Shown here: in pieces, positions 44,531 through 56,136 of the stretch
Layout of the letters: each line of letters starts with the position of its first letter
Numbering within the stretch: the stretch's first letter is position 1
Assembly: GCA_009663185.1 (NCBI GenBank)
Contig: VJZX01000016.1
Coordinates: 1-56,136, forward strand
Reading direction: 5' to 3'
DNA: 56,136 nucleotides
From: Isoptericola halalbus
Lineage (GTDB): Bacteria > Actinomycetota > Actinomycetes > Actinomycetales > Cellulomonadaceae
Program-made: the position numbers and the translations under genes
Notes under the pieces: generated by a model
Told to the model about the DNA's origin: nothing
What the model saw: only the letters and a program-made list of their open reading frames with translations
Database searches by the model: none

Positions 44531-45208
44531 GTGGAGCAGTACCTCGAGATCGTCCGCACCTTTGACGTCCTCGGCGCGTTCTGGGTGAACATCCGGCTCG
44601 CCTTCCTCGCCTCGATCCTGGCGCTGGTCCTCGGGTCGTTGCTCGCGCTGTTCCGGATCTCGCCCATCCCGACGCTGCGGTGGGCCGGGGGCGCGTACGT
44701 GACGGTGTTCCGGAACATGCCGCTGACCATCATCATGGTCTTCATGACCCTGGGGGCCTGGGGCCAGCTGAACTTCGTGCTCTCGCGCGACTTCGACACG
44801 AACTTCTTCCGCCTCGCGGTCGTCGGCCTGGCCGTCTACCACGCGGCGTTCGTGTGCGAGGCGATCCGGTCGGGGGTCAACACGGTTCCGATCGGCCAGG
44901 CCGAGGCCGCGCGCGCCATCGGGCTGCCGTTCCTCGCGTCCGCCCGGCTGATCATCCTGCCCCAGGCGTTCCGCGGCGCGATCGCGCCGCTGGGCAACGT
45001 GACGATCGCCCTGATCAAGAACACCACGGTGGCCGCCGCCGCGAGCGTCGCCACCGAGACCTCCTCCGTCATGCGGACGATGATCGAGTTCAGCTCCAGC
45101 TACATCTACGCGATCTTCTTCACCTTCGCGATCGGCTACCTGATCTTGGTGACCCCTGTGGGACTGGCGTCCACGTACTTCTCCCAGCGACTGGCGGTGC
45201 GTCGATGA
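44531..45208 (+). CDS. gluC: Glutamate ABC transporter permease GluC
   Basis: This is the first of two HisM-type permease subunits of the importer. The 225-residue product has about five membrane helices. The cytoplasmic coupling loop EAARAIGLPFLASARLIILPQAFRGAIAPLGN is the EAA motif that meets GluA. FRNMPLTIIMVF and NTTVAAAASV are also typical. The start is a GTG; GAGGAG is eleven bases upstream. The stop overlaps the gluD ATG. Confidence 0.93.
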   Translation: MEQYLEIVRTFDVLGAFWVNIRLAFLASILALVLGSLLALFRISPIPTLRWAGGAYVTVFRNMPLTIIMVFMTLGAWGQLNFVLSRDFDTNFFRLAVVGLAVYHAAFVCEAIRSGVNTVPIGQAEAARAIGLPFLASARLIILPQAFRGAIAPLGNVTIALIKNTTVAAAASVATETSSVMRTMIEFSSSYIYAIFFTFAIGYLILVTPVGLASTYFSQRLAVRR

Positions 45209-46137
45209 AGCCCCAGCAGACGGTCCTCTTCGACGCGTCCGGTCCGCGCGCCCGCCGACTCACGCTCGTCGGCAGCATCGTTGGCGCGCTCATCGTGCTG
45301 GGTGTCCTTGGCTTTCTCCTGGTCAAGCTCGGCCAGAAGGGCCAGCTGGCGCCTGAGCTCTGGCTGCGGGCGGTGGAAGGGAACGCCTGGCAGAACTACT
45401 ACCTGCCCGGGCTTGGCTTTACCCTGCGTGCCGCAGCCGTGGCGATCGCGGGTGCGTTGGTCTTCGGGTTGCTGTTCGGGCTCGGCCGGCTCGCGCAGAA
45501 CGTCGTGGTCCGGCTCGTGTCGGGGGTCGTGGTCGAGTTCTTCCGGGCCGTCCCCGTGCTGCTCATGATGATCTTCTTCTGGCTGCTGCTCGCGATCAAC
45601 GAAGTCACCGCCGACCCGTCGTTCTGGGGCGTCGTCATCGCGCTCATCCTGTACAACGGGTCGGTCGTCGCGGAGCTCGTCCGCTCAGGCGTCTTCGGCT
45701 TGCCCAAGGGTCAGCGCGAGGCGGCGCTCTCCGTAGGCCTGACCCGCGGACAGTCGCTCCGCTCCGTCGAGCTGCCACAGGCCCTCGTCGCGATGCTGCC
45801 GGCACTCATCTCACAGCTGGTCGTCGTCCTCAAGGACTCCGCGCTCGGCGCGATCATCGCCTACACCGAGCTGCTGCAGTTCGCCCGCCGACTCGGCTCG
45901 GGTCAGGGCAACATCCTGCAAGCCCTGACGATTGCCGCCGTGCTGTTCATCGTCCTCAACTGGGCCCTGAGCCGGCTGGCCGAGTACCTCAGCCACTCGC
46001 TGCGCCGCACATCCGGACGAACCGGCGCAGAGATCGAGCTCGAGACCGGCGTCGGCGCCTCTACCGGGGGCGGCGCCCCGGCCGGCCCCGAGGCCAGGAC
46101 GGGCGCACGTCCCCGACCGGGCCCCGGCGGGCATTGA
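45205..46137 (+). CDS. gluD: Glutamate ABC transporter permease GluD
   Basis: This is the second permease, 310 residues. It has an N-terminal cytoplasmic segment and about five membrane helices. FFRAVPVLLMMIFFW is the channel-lining part, and the EAA loop is REAALSVGLTRGQSLRSVELPQALVAMLPAL. The C-terminal 40 residues are a Gly/Ala/Pro/Arg-rich tail with no clear role. ATGA overlap with gluC ensures equal production of the two. A near-perfect palindrome downstream ends the operon. Confidence 0.93.
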   Translation: MKPQQTVLFDASGPRARRLTLVGSIVGALIVLGVLGFLLVKLGQKGQLAPELWLRAVEGNAWQNYYLPGLGFTLRAAAVAIAGALVFGLLFGLGRLAQNVVVRLVSGVVVEFFRAVPVLLMMIFFWLLLAINEVTADPSFWGVVIALILYNGSVVAELVRSGVFGLPKGQREAALSVGLTRGQSLRSVELPQALVAMLPALISQLVVVLKDSALGAIIAYTELLQFARRLGSGQGNILQALTIAAVLFIVLNWALSRLAEYLSHSLRRTSGRTGAEIELETGVGASTGGGAPAGPEARTGARPRPGPGGH

Positions 46138-46173
46138 CGCCCTGCGTGCTGGTCCTAGCGGACGCTCTCCCCC

Positions 46174-46205
46174 CGGGCCGGGTGCCGACGTCGGCACCTG
46201 GCCCG
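46174..46205. terminator. Bidirectional terminator between gluD and recX
   Basis: The 32-base stretch is palindromic over both 16-base arms except for one G-U pair, giving a strong stem of at least 14 bp with an ACGT-centred loop. It separates the convergent gluABCD and recA-recX units. Confidence 0.7.
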
Positions 46206-46222
46206 CGGCGTGTCAGGACGTA

Positions 46223-46267
46223 TGGTCGGTACCCGTCTGGTCTGTACTCGTCTGGTCAGTACTCGTC
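46223..46267 (-). repeat. Three 15-base tandem repeats spanning the recX stop
   Basis: Three units (plus strand TGGTCGGTACCCGTC, TGGTCTGTACTCGTC, TGGTCAGTACTCGTC) lie end to end. In the recX frame they encode DEY-stop-P, DEYRP and DGYRP. The unit inside the gene differs from its neighbour by a single change, AGA to TGA, which makes the stop codon. An ancestral repeat tail therefore seems to have been cut by a nonsense change. Confidence 0.8.
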
Positions 46268-46909
46268 GAGCGGTGGCATCGGGTCCTCGTCGACATCGTC
46301 GCCCTCGACCGCGAGCGCGCCGCGAACGGCCGCGAACGCCACGGACGGGCTGTGTCCCTTGCGCGCGAGCGCCGCGACGGCCCGCCGCACGCGCTTCTCG
46401 CGGTCCTGCCCGCGCGTACGTGCGACGTGCTTGCGGGCCAGTTCGGCCGCGGCGGCGCGCTCGTCGTCGGGCTCGATCTGCTCGAGCGCGTCGGACGCGA
46501 CGTCGTCCTCGATGCCGCGGCGACGCAGCTCGGCCGCGATCGCACGCCGGGCGAGCCCGCGCTCGGCGTGCCGGGTCCGCACGATGAGCTCGGCGTACGC
46601 GGAGTCGTCGACGAGACCGACCTCGTCGAAGCGGTCGACCAGCCCGGACACGACCTGCTCGGGATAGCCCTTGCGCGCGAGCGACCGCTCGAGCTCGCCC
46701 CTGCTCTTGGGGGCGGCCGTGAGGATACGCAGGGCCGTCTCCCGCGCCTGCTCGGAGGCCTCCTCGAGCGTCAGCTCGCCCGCCTCCAGCCGCTCGGCCA
46801 CGGTGGGTCGGCGACGCCGCTCGGCACCGCCGCGCGACCCGTCCCCGGATGCGGGCGGGCGGCCGCGACGCTTCCCCACGCCGCGACCGCCGGTCGGAGT
46901 CTGCATCAT
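46256..46909 (-). CDS. recX: RecX, regulator of RecA
   Basis: RecX binds RecA filaments and dampens recombination and SOS signalling. The 217-residue product has a basic, disordered N terminus (about residues 1-40, GRGVGKRRGRPP) and then the helical RecX repeats: RETALRILTAAPKSRGELERSLARKGYP, DRFDEVGLVDDSAYAELIVRTR and GLARRAIAAELRRRGIEDDV. The acidic tail ends PPLDEY. The ATG lies 13 bases after the recA stop without a strong ribosome-binding site, the usual recA-recX arrangement. The last codons lie in a tandem repeat that continues past the stop. Confidence 0.93.
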   Translation of the reverse strand: MMQTPTGGRGVGKRRGRPPASGDGSRGGAERRRRPTVAERLEAGELTLEEASEQARETALRILTAAPKSRGELERSLARKGYPEQVVSGLVDRFDEVGLVDDSAYAELIVRTRHAERGLARRAIAAELRRRGIEDDVASDALEQIEPDDERAAAAELARKHVARTRGQDREKRVRRAVAALARKGHSPSVAFAAVRGALAVEGDDVDEDPMPPLDEY

Positions 46910-46922
46910 CGGCTCGACGTGA

Positions 46923-48032
46923 TCAGAACGGGGCCTTCTTGCCCTTGACGGCCGCCTTGGCCGGGGCCGCGACCGCGACCGGATCCGCCGGTGCTGCGGC
47001 ACCGTCCGCGGCTTCCTCGGCGGGCGCGTCGACCGTGGGGCCGATGCCGAGCTTCTCCTTGATCCGCTTCTCGATCTCGTTGGCCAGGTCGGGGTTGTCT
47101 CGCAGGAACGCGCGCGCGTTCTCCTTGCCCTGGCCGAGCTGGTCGCCCTCGTAGGTGAACCACGAACCGGACTTGCGGACGAACCCGTGCTCGACGCCCA
47201 TGTCGATGAGGCCGCCCTCCCGGGAGATGCCGACGCCGTACAGGATGTCGAACTCCGCCTGCTTGAAGGGCGGCGCCATCTTGTTCTTGACGACCTTCAC
47301 GCGGGTGCGGTTGCCGACCGGCTCGGTGCCCTCCTTGAGAGTCTCGATCCGGCGGATGTCCAGGCGCACGGAGGCGTAGAACTTCAGCGCCTTGCCGCCC
47401 GTCGTCGTCTCGGGCGAGCCGAAGAAGACGCCGATCTTTTCGCGCAGCTGGTTGATGAAGATTGCACTAGTTCCCGATGCGCTCAATGCACCGGTGATCT
47501 TGCGCAGCGCCTGCGACATGAGGCGCGCCTGCAGACCGACGTGGCTGTCGCCCATCTCGCCCTCGATCTCGGCCTTGGGCACGAGGGCGGCGACGGAGTC
47601 GATGACGATGATGTCGAGCGCGCCCGAGCGGATGAGCATGTCCGCGATCTCGAGCGCCTGCTCGCCGGTGTCCGGCTGGGACACGAGCAGCGCGTCGGTG
47701 TCGACGCCGAGCTTCTTGGCGTACTCGGGGTCCAGCGCGTGCTCGGCGTCGATGAACGCCGCGATGCCGCCCGCCCTCTGGGCGTTGGCGACCGCGTGCA
47801 GGGCCACCGTCGTCTTTCCCGACGACTCCGGGCCGTAGACCTCGATGACGCGGCCACGGGGCAGGCCGCCGATGCCGAGCGCGACGTCGAGCGCGATCGA
47901 GCCGGTGGGGATGACGTCCACCGGGGCGCGCCCCTCGTCGCCGAGGCGCATGACCGAACCCTTGCCGAAGTTGCGGTCGATCTGGGCGAGCGCGGCCTCG
48001 AGGGCCTTCTCGCGGTCTGCCGGTGCGGGCAT
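46923..48032 (-). CDS. recA: RecA recombinase
   Basis: RecA forms the filament for strand exchange and triggers LexA self-cleavage. The 369-residue product has MAW-type start residues ([13 protein letters not shown]), Walker [10 protein letters not shown] near residue 69, [19 protein letters not shown], loop L1/L2 sequences ([35 protein letters not shown]) and a C-terminal Ala/Pro/Lys tail. I chose the ATG at 48032 because AAAGGTG lies seven bases upstream; an upstream in-frame ATG at 48089 adds 19 basic residues unlike the family. An SOS box lies about 156 bases upstream. It is followed by recX. Confidence 0.98.
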   Translation of the reverse strand: MPAPADREKALEAALAQIDRNFGKGSVMRLGDEGRAPVDVIPTGSIALDVALGIGGLPRGRVIEVYGPESSGKTTVALHAVANAQRAGGIAAFIDAEHALDPEYAKKLGVDTDALLVSQPDTGEQALEIADMLIRSGALDIIVIDSVAALVPKAEIEGEMGDSHVGLQARLMSQALRKITGALSASGTSAIFINQLREKIGVFFGSPETTTGGKALKFYASVRLDIRRIETLKEGTEPVGNRTRVKVVKNKMAPPFKQAEFDILYGVGISREGGLIDMGVEHGFVRKSGSWFTYEGDQLGQGKENARAFLRDNPDLANEIEKRIKEKLGIGPTVDAPAEEAADGAAAPADPVAVAAPAKAAVKGKKAPF

Positions 48033-48187
48033 GTCGGTCACCTTTGCGTTCTGGGCGCGGCGGCTGCGCGCTGACGTTCGTGTGCTCATGTTGTCGACGA
48101 CCGTACGTCCTGCCACCGACAACGCCTGCGCCTCCCGGCCACGGTGTGGACGAGTCCGTCCGGGAGTCTTCCTGTGGACCACTCTAG

Positions 48188-48203
48188 ACGAACATCTGTT
48201 CGA
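48188..48203. promoter_or_regulatory. SOS (LexA) box upstream of recA
   Basis: On the minus strand TCGAAC-AGAT-GTTCGT matches the LexA consensus with one mismatch at the end. It lies about 156 bases upstream of the chosen recA start. A leader of this size is in line with the damage-induced recA promoter of other actinobacteria. Confidence 0.88.
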
Positions 48204-48236
48204 TCGGTCGGCCCCGCCGCGTCGGCGTGTCGCGGC

Positions 48237-49031
48237 TCACGCGTCCAGGCCGGCGGCCTGGTACGACTCGCCCGGCCTGAGCAGGACGGCCCTCGTCTCG
48301 GGGGCGTGACGTTGGACGGCGGCCGCGAACGCACGGCCCGCGTGGTCCATCCACCCGGGCGGCAGGTGCCGCGCGCCGAGCACGTGCAGCGTTCCCCAGT
48401 GCACCGGGACCGCGACCCGCACGCCGACCTCGGCGCACACCTCGGCGGCCTGCGCCGGCCCGAGGTGCCCGCCCGAGAGACGCGGCCCCCAGCCGTGCAC
48501 GGGCACGAGCGCGATGTCGACGTGCCCGCCGGCCAGGTCCCGCACGTGCGCGATGCCCGGGAAGTGCTCGGTGTCGCCCACGGCCCAGACGGTCACCGGG
48601 CGGCCGCCAACGCGCGCGCGCACAAGGTGCCCGCTCGCCGTGTTCGGGCGGTGCGGCATGAGCCGGTGCGCGTGCACGGCCGGCGCGAGCCGGACGTCGA
48701 CCCAGCGCGCGACCTCGTGCCATGTGTCGTCGAGCCCGACGCCGCGCAGTCCCTTGCCGCGCAGCCAGCGGGCGTTCGCCGGCGCGGTGAGCACCGGCAC
48801 GTCGCCCAGCAGGCGCAGCGAGCGCAGCTCCGCGTGGTCGTGGTGCAGGTGGCTCAGCAGTGCGGCGTCGGCTCCCAGCCACGCCTCGGTCAGCGGTCGG
48901 CGGCCCCGGCGGCGCAGCAGCCCGGCGTGGCGGTGCAGCAGCGGGTCGGTGACGAGCCGGACCGTGCCGTCCGGCGTCGTCAGGTCGAGGACGACCGTCG
49001 AGTGACCGAGCCACGTGACCGCCACGCTCAC
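48237..49031 (-). CDS. MBL-fold (UlaG-like) metallo-hydrolase
   Basis: This 264-residue protein of the metallo-beta-lactamase superfamily begins VTWLGHSTVVLDL, as UlaG/RomA-like hydrolases do. It has the zinc motif SHLHHDHAEL near residue 60, GVGLDDTWHEVARW, VGDTEHF with a metal Asp, and late VPVHWGTLHVLG. RomA relatives include NAPE-PLD-like lipases and lactonases. The substrate is unknown. The GTG overlaps the stop of the membrane phosphodiesterase gene (GTGA), so a joint role is likely, for example sequential hydrolysis of a lipid or wall-linked phosphodiester. Confidence 0.85.
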   Translation of the reverse strand: MSVAVTWLGHSTVVLDLTTPDGTVRLVTDPLLHRHAGLLRRRGRRPLTEAWLGADAALLSHLHHDHAELRSLRLLGDVPVLTAPANARWLRGKGLRGVGLDDTWHEVARWVDVRLAPAVHAHRLMPHRPNTASGHLVRARVGGRPVTVWAVGDTEHFPGIAHVRDLAGGHVDIALVPVHGWGPRLSGGHLGPAQAAEVCAEVGVRVAVPVHWGTLHVLGARHLPPGWMDHAGRAFAAAVQRHAPETRAVLLRPGESYQAAGLDA

Positions 49032-51154
49032 GGCTCCACGCTCCCCCGCCGCGCGTCGTCGCGCACGTCCAGCTCGGCGCGCCACGCGAGCAGGCGCCGA
49101 TGCACGGCTTCGGCACCCACGAGCATGCGGCGCCCGTCGACGTCCGCCCGATCCTCGCCGGGCACCACCAGACCGGCCGGGTGCACCAGCAGCGCCTCGT
49201 TCTGCGCCCCACCGAGCCCGCCGTGCGATCCGACGAGGCCCTCGAACGCGTGCACACCGCCCGTGGCGTCGACGCTCGAGAGCAGCACCACGTCGCCGGC
49301 ATCGGGCAGGCGCGAGACCCGCAGCAGGTCGGGCGCGGCGCGCGCGCCGTACGCAGCAAGCGGGTCGACGCCGTCGACCCGGCCCGTCACGAGGCTGCGC
49401 GTGCCGCCCGCCCCGTGGGCGGCGACGTCGTCCCCCTCGCGCACGACGACGACGCCGACCGCCGGGTTCGCGACGAGGCCCGGGAGGAGCGCTGGCCACC
49501 GCGCCGCGACGTCGGCGCCGTCGAGCGGACCTGGCTCGCGGCAGAACCACACCATGCCCAGGTTTCCCGAGCCGACGACGGCGACCTCCGGCACGGCGGT
49601 CCCGTCCCCCGCCCGCGACCGGTCGTCCGCGTGGGGTCCGACGAGCATGCGGCCGGCCCCGTCGCCGGCCGTCGGACGCAGCGCGTGGAGCGCCGCGTTC
49701 GCGGGTCCCCACGCCTCCGTCTCGGCGTCCCCGGTCCTACGGCGGCCCGACCCTGGGGCGACCGACCGCATGCCGCGCCTGTGCCCCGGGTCGGGGTCGG
49801 GCGACGCCATGAGCCGGCGTACCTCGTCCTCGAGGGAGCGTCCGACGACCTGCTCGAACGTCGCCCCCAGCGACTGGCCGTGGTCCGACACGACGACGAT
49901 CTCGTACCGGCGCGGCGAGGCGGCCGCGACCTGCTCCCACAACCCGAGCACGCGGTCGAGCCCCTCGAGCGCACGCAGCGACTCGGGGCGCAGCGGGCCG
50001 GCGTGATGGGCGATCTCGTCGTAGTCGACGAGCTCGACGCACACGGCGGGTGCGCCGCGCACGAGCTGCTCCGCCACGAGCGAGGTGGTCAGGTCACGCA
50101 GGAGGACGTTGCTCACCGCGCGCAGCACGGGGTACCAGCCTCGCCGCGAGACGCGCGGGCGCACGCCGCGCGCCGCCTGCTGCCACCCCTGGTACAGCTC
50201 CTTGAGCGCCTCGGCCACGGTTCCGACGACCGCCCGGCCCAGGACGAAGGGGCTGGAGAAGAACCGCACGAACATCTGGCCCGGTCCGAGGCCTGACGAC
50301 GCCCGGCTCGTCACGAGGAGGTTCACCTCCGCGTCGCCGGAGAACATGGTCGCCACGGCGACCCCGCCGCCCGCGAGCAGCCCGCGGCCGTCGCTCGCGC
50401 GCGCCTCGACGGCCGCCGCGTCGTCGGGCCGGTTGCTCACGACCATCCGGCGCTCCTCGCGCGACCACCACCGGAACGCCGGGACCTGCGCGGTCGTCCC
50501 GTGCAGCAGCCCGAGCGTGCTCGCCGGCGTCGTGGCAGGTACGCACGCCCACCAGGACTCGACCCGGTGGCTGCCCGAGGCGAGCCAGCGAGCGAGGGTC
50601 GGGGCGAGCCCCGCCTGGACCGCGTGGTCGAGCGTCGGGCGTGCGACGCCGTCGAGCACGACCAGGAGCAGACCCGCGGGACGCTCGGCGTCGTCGGTGA
50701 GGTCGCCGCCGGAGCGCGGGTCCGGCACGCCGACCTGCCGGCGGGCGCGCTGGAGGAGGTCGCCCAGGACGTACACGTTGTCCTGCACGCCGACGAGCCA
50801 GTGCCCGACCGCCATGACGACCGCCGCGAGCACCAGCACGGCCAGCACGTCGGCCCACGACCCGCTCCGGATCCCGGGAGCCCACGTCAGCGCGGCCCAC
50901 ACGAGCGTGACCTGCGCCGCGACCCCTGCCACGAGCGCGCCGAGCACGCCAGTCCGCGCGAAGCGCTGCAGCAGCGGTCGCAGGAGTGCGTCGCCGACCC
51001 CGACCGCGAGCGCCGCCACCAGCAGGGCCCACGGGGCGTCGGCCGCGACGCCGGGGACGAGCCAGATCGCGAGCCCGAGCCCGGCCGCGGTCGACATGAG
51101 TGACCAGAGCGCGCCGCGCACCCGGACGATCGGGTCGGTCCATGGGCGGGTCAT
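49028..51154 (-). CDS. Holin-like membrane domain fused to a type I phosphodiesterase/nucleotide pyrophosphatase domain
   Basis: This 708-residue protein has four hydrophobic N-terminal segments (about residues 12-130) that resemble the Mycobacterium phage-holin-family membrane module (LGLAIWLVPGVAA ... ALLVAALAVGVGDALLRPLL). A soluble alkaline-phosphatase-superfamily domain follows, with LLLVVLDGVARPTLDHAV (metal Asp), WACVPATTPASTLGLLHG (nucleophile Thr region), VELVDYDEIAHHAGP and VVVSDHGQSLGATFEQVVG. It probably cleaves a phosphodiester, orientation to be determined. In related genomes this fusion sits between recA and lhr. The next gene is a coupled MBL hydrolase. Confidence 0.82.
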   Translation of the reverse strand: MTRPWTDPIVRVRGALWSLMSTAAGLGLAIWLVPGVAADAPWALLVAALAVGVGDALLRPLLQRFARTGVLGALVAGVAAQVTLVWAALTWAPGIRSGSWADVLAVLVLAAVVMAVGHWLVGVQDNVYVLGDLLQRARRQVGVPDPRSGGDLTDDAERPAGLLLVVLDGVARPTLDHAVQAGLAPTLARWLASGSHRVESWWACVPATTPASTLGLLHGTTAQVPAFRWWSREERRMVVSNRPDDAAAVEARASDGRGLLAGGGVAVATMFSGDAEVNLLVTSRASSGLGPGQMFVRFFSSPFVLGRAVVGTVAEALKELYQGWQQAARGVRPRVSRRGWYPVLRAVSNVLLRDLTTSLVAEQLVRGAPAVCVELVDYDEIAHHAGPLRPESLRALEGLDRVLGLWEQVAAASPRRYEIVVVSDHGQSLGATFEQVVGRSLEDEVRRLMASPDPDPGHRRGMRSVAPGSGRRRTGDAETEAWGPANAALHALRPTAGDGAGRMLVGPHADDRSRAGDGTAVPEVAVVGSGNLGMVWFCREPGPLDGADVAARWPALLPGLVANPAVGVVVVREGDDVAAHGAGGTRSLVTGRVDGVDPLAAYGARAAPDLLRVSRLPDAGDVVLLSSVDATGGVHAFEGLVGSHGGLGGAQNEALLVHPAGLVVPGEDRADVDGRRMLVGAEAVHRRLLAWRAELDVRDDARRGSVEP

Positions 51155-51182
51155 GGCGTCATGATGCCCTCGCGCCGGGTCG

Positions 51183-51416
51183 TCAGCGCGCGGGCGGTGC
51201 CTGACGACGGTCGTCGCGGCCCCAGCGCTGCGGCTCGGGCACGTCGAGGGCGTCGCACAGCGCGTGCCAGACGACCCGCGGCTCGACGCCGTCGGTGAGC
51301 GCGTCGGCGGGCGTGCGGTCGCCGAGGCGCGGCAGCACCTGCTCGCGCACGAGAGCACGCCCGTAGGCAGGCCCGAAGACCTCGTCGACGAGCTGGGTGA
51401 AGTCGCTGTAGCGCAC
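51183..51416 (-). CDS. DUF3046 protein
   Basis: This 77-residue actinobacterial protein of the DUF3046 family matches the family pattern. The sequence is VRYSDFTQLVDEVFGPAYGR, then QVLPRLGDRTPADALTDGVEPRVVWHALCDALDVPE. Family genes sit beside recA-recX in many actinobacteria, as here. Function is unknown. The GTG at 51416 gives the family start; an in-frame start 60 bases upstream would add an unrelated segment. Confidence 0.85.
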   Translation of the reverse strand: MRYSDFTQLVDEVFGPAYGRALVREQVLPRLGDRTPADALTDGVEPRVVWHALCDALDVPEPQRWGRDDRRQAPPAR

Positions 51417-51473
51417 GGACCCAGCCTGCCACGCCCGTGCGGCCCCACCCTGCGCCCTGTCGGTGCCGGCACG

Positions 51474-51479
51474 CACAAT
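51474..51479 (+). promoter_or_regulatory. -10 element of a leaderless lhr promoter
   Basis: CACAAT ends six bases before the GTG at 51486. No ribosome-binding site is present. Confidence 0.45.
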
Positions 51480-51485
51480 GGCCGG

Positions 51486-56136
<4,651 letters not shown>

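Noticed and set aside
48033-48089. Upstream ATG (48089) as the recA start
   Set aside because: It adds 19 basic residues foreign to RecA, while the ATG at 48032 has AAAGGTG at the right distance.

Overview
This window is chromosomal DNA from a very GC-rich actinobacterium. It carries a Micrococcales-type core-genome segment: the division/cell-wall cluster, the lexA-nrdR-hflX-dapF-miaA-miaB block, gluABCD, recX-recA and lhr. Three features argue for the Cellulomonas/Oerskovia/Promicromonospora side of the order: gene order, frequent GTG/TTG starts and leaderless genes, and a MurE that carries DDPH where meso-diaminopimelate-adding enzymes carry DNPR. The last point suggests L-Orn or L-Lys in the peptidoglycan. 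The genus is an inference. I see no phage, IS element, CRISPR array, rRNA or tRNA.

Layout. 1-11.1 kb (- strand): the cell division and wall cluster, read mraZ-rsmH-ftsL-ftsI-murE-murF-mraY-murD-ftsW. Most junctions overlap by 1 to 4 bases. The cluster has a three-repeat MraZ box, a probable mraW RNA hairpin and internal leaderless promoters. 11.4-16.0 kb (+): a moxR-DUF58-transglutaminase membrane module. 16.1-18.4 kb (-): DUF3040, then an SOS-boxed SAV_6107-HEPN/dinB pair. 18.5-19.4 kb (+): a spermidine-synthase-fold protein divergent from that pair. 19.4-23.9 kb (-): a cold-shock protein, a PAC2 protein, and a three-gene signalling cassette (receiver-PP2C phosphatase, histidine kinase, single-domain receiver). 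24-27.6 kb (+): a HelD/HelR-type RNA polymerase-recycling ATPase and serA. 27.6-29.7 kb (-): a RibD/DHFR-fold reductase, DUF5302, nrdR, and a LysM membrane protein divergent from lexA. 30-35.5 kb: lexA (+), then ldh, dinG and hflX (-). 35.5-42.6 kb: an RsmC-like methyltransferase, a frameshifted conserved gene, miaA-dapF, a VTT-like membrane protein, a dioxygenase-fold protein, two tandem YbjN proteins and miaB. 42.7-46.1 kb (+): the gluABCD glutamate ABC importer. 46.2-51.4 kb (-): DUF3046, recA-recX, and a coupled pair of holin-like-membrane/phosphodiesterase and metallo-hydrolase genes. 51.5 kb to the end (+): lhr, cut by the window edge.

How the parts connect. SOS boxes (TCGAAC-N4-GTTCGA type) lie upstream of recA, between lexA and the LysM gene, and upstream of the HEPN-dinB pair. 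The window therefore holds a core LexA regulon of repair, mutagenic synthesis, a candidate division brake and the repressor. Around it are housekeeping genes for wall synthesis, tRNA modification (miaA, miaB), serine and lysine synthesis, ribosome rescue (hflX) and transcription recycling. The observations I find most worth checking are the SOS-controlled HEPN-dinB operon, a second MraZ-like repeat facing moxR, the doubly frameshifted gene at 36.3 kb, the probable mraW RNA, and an apparent nonsense change inside a 15-base tandem repeat at the recX 3' end.
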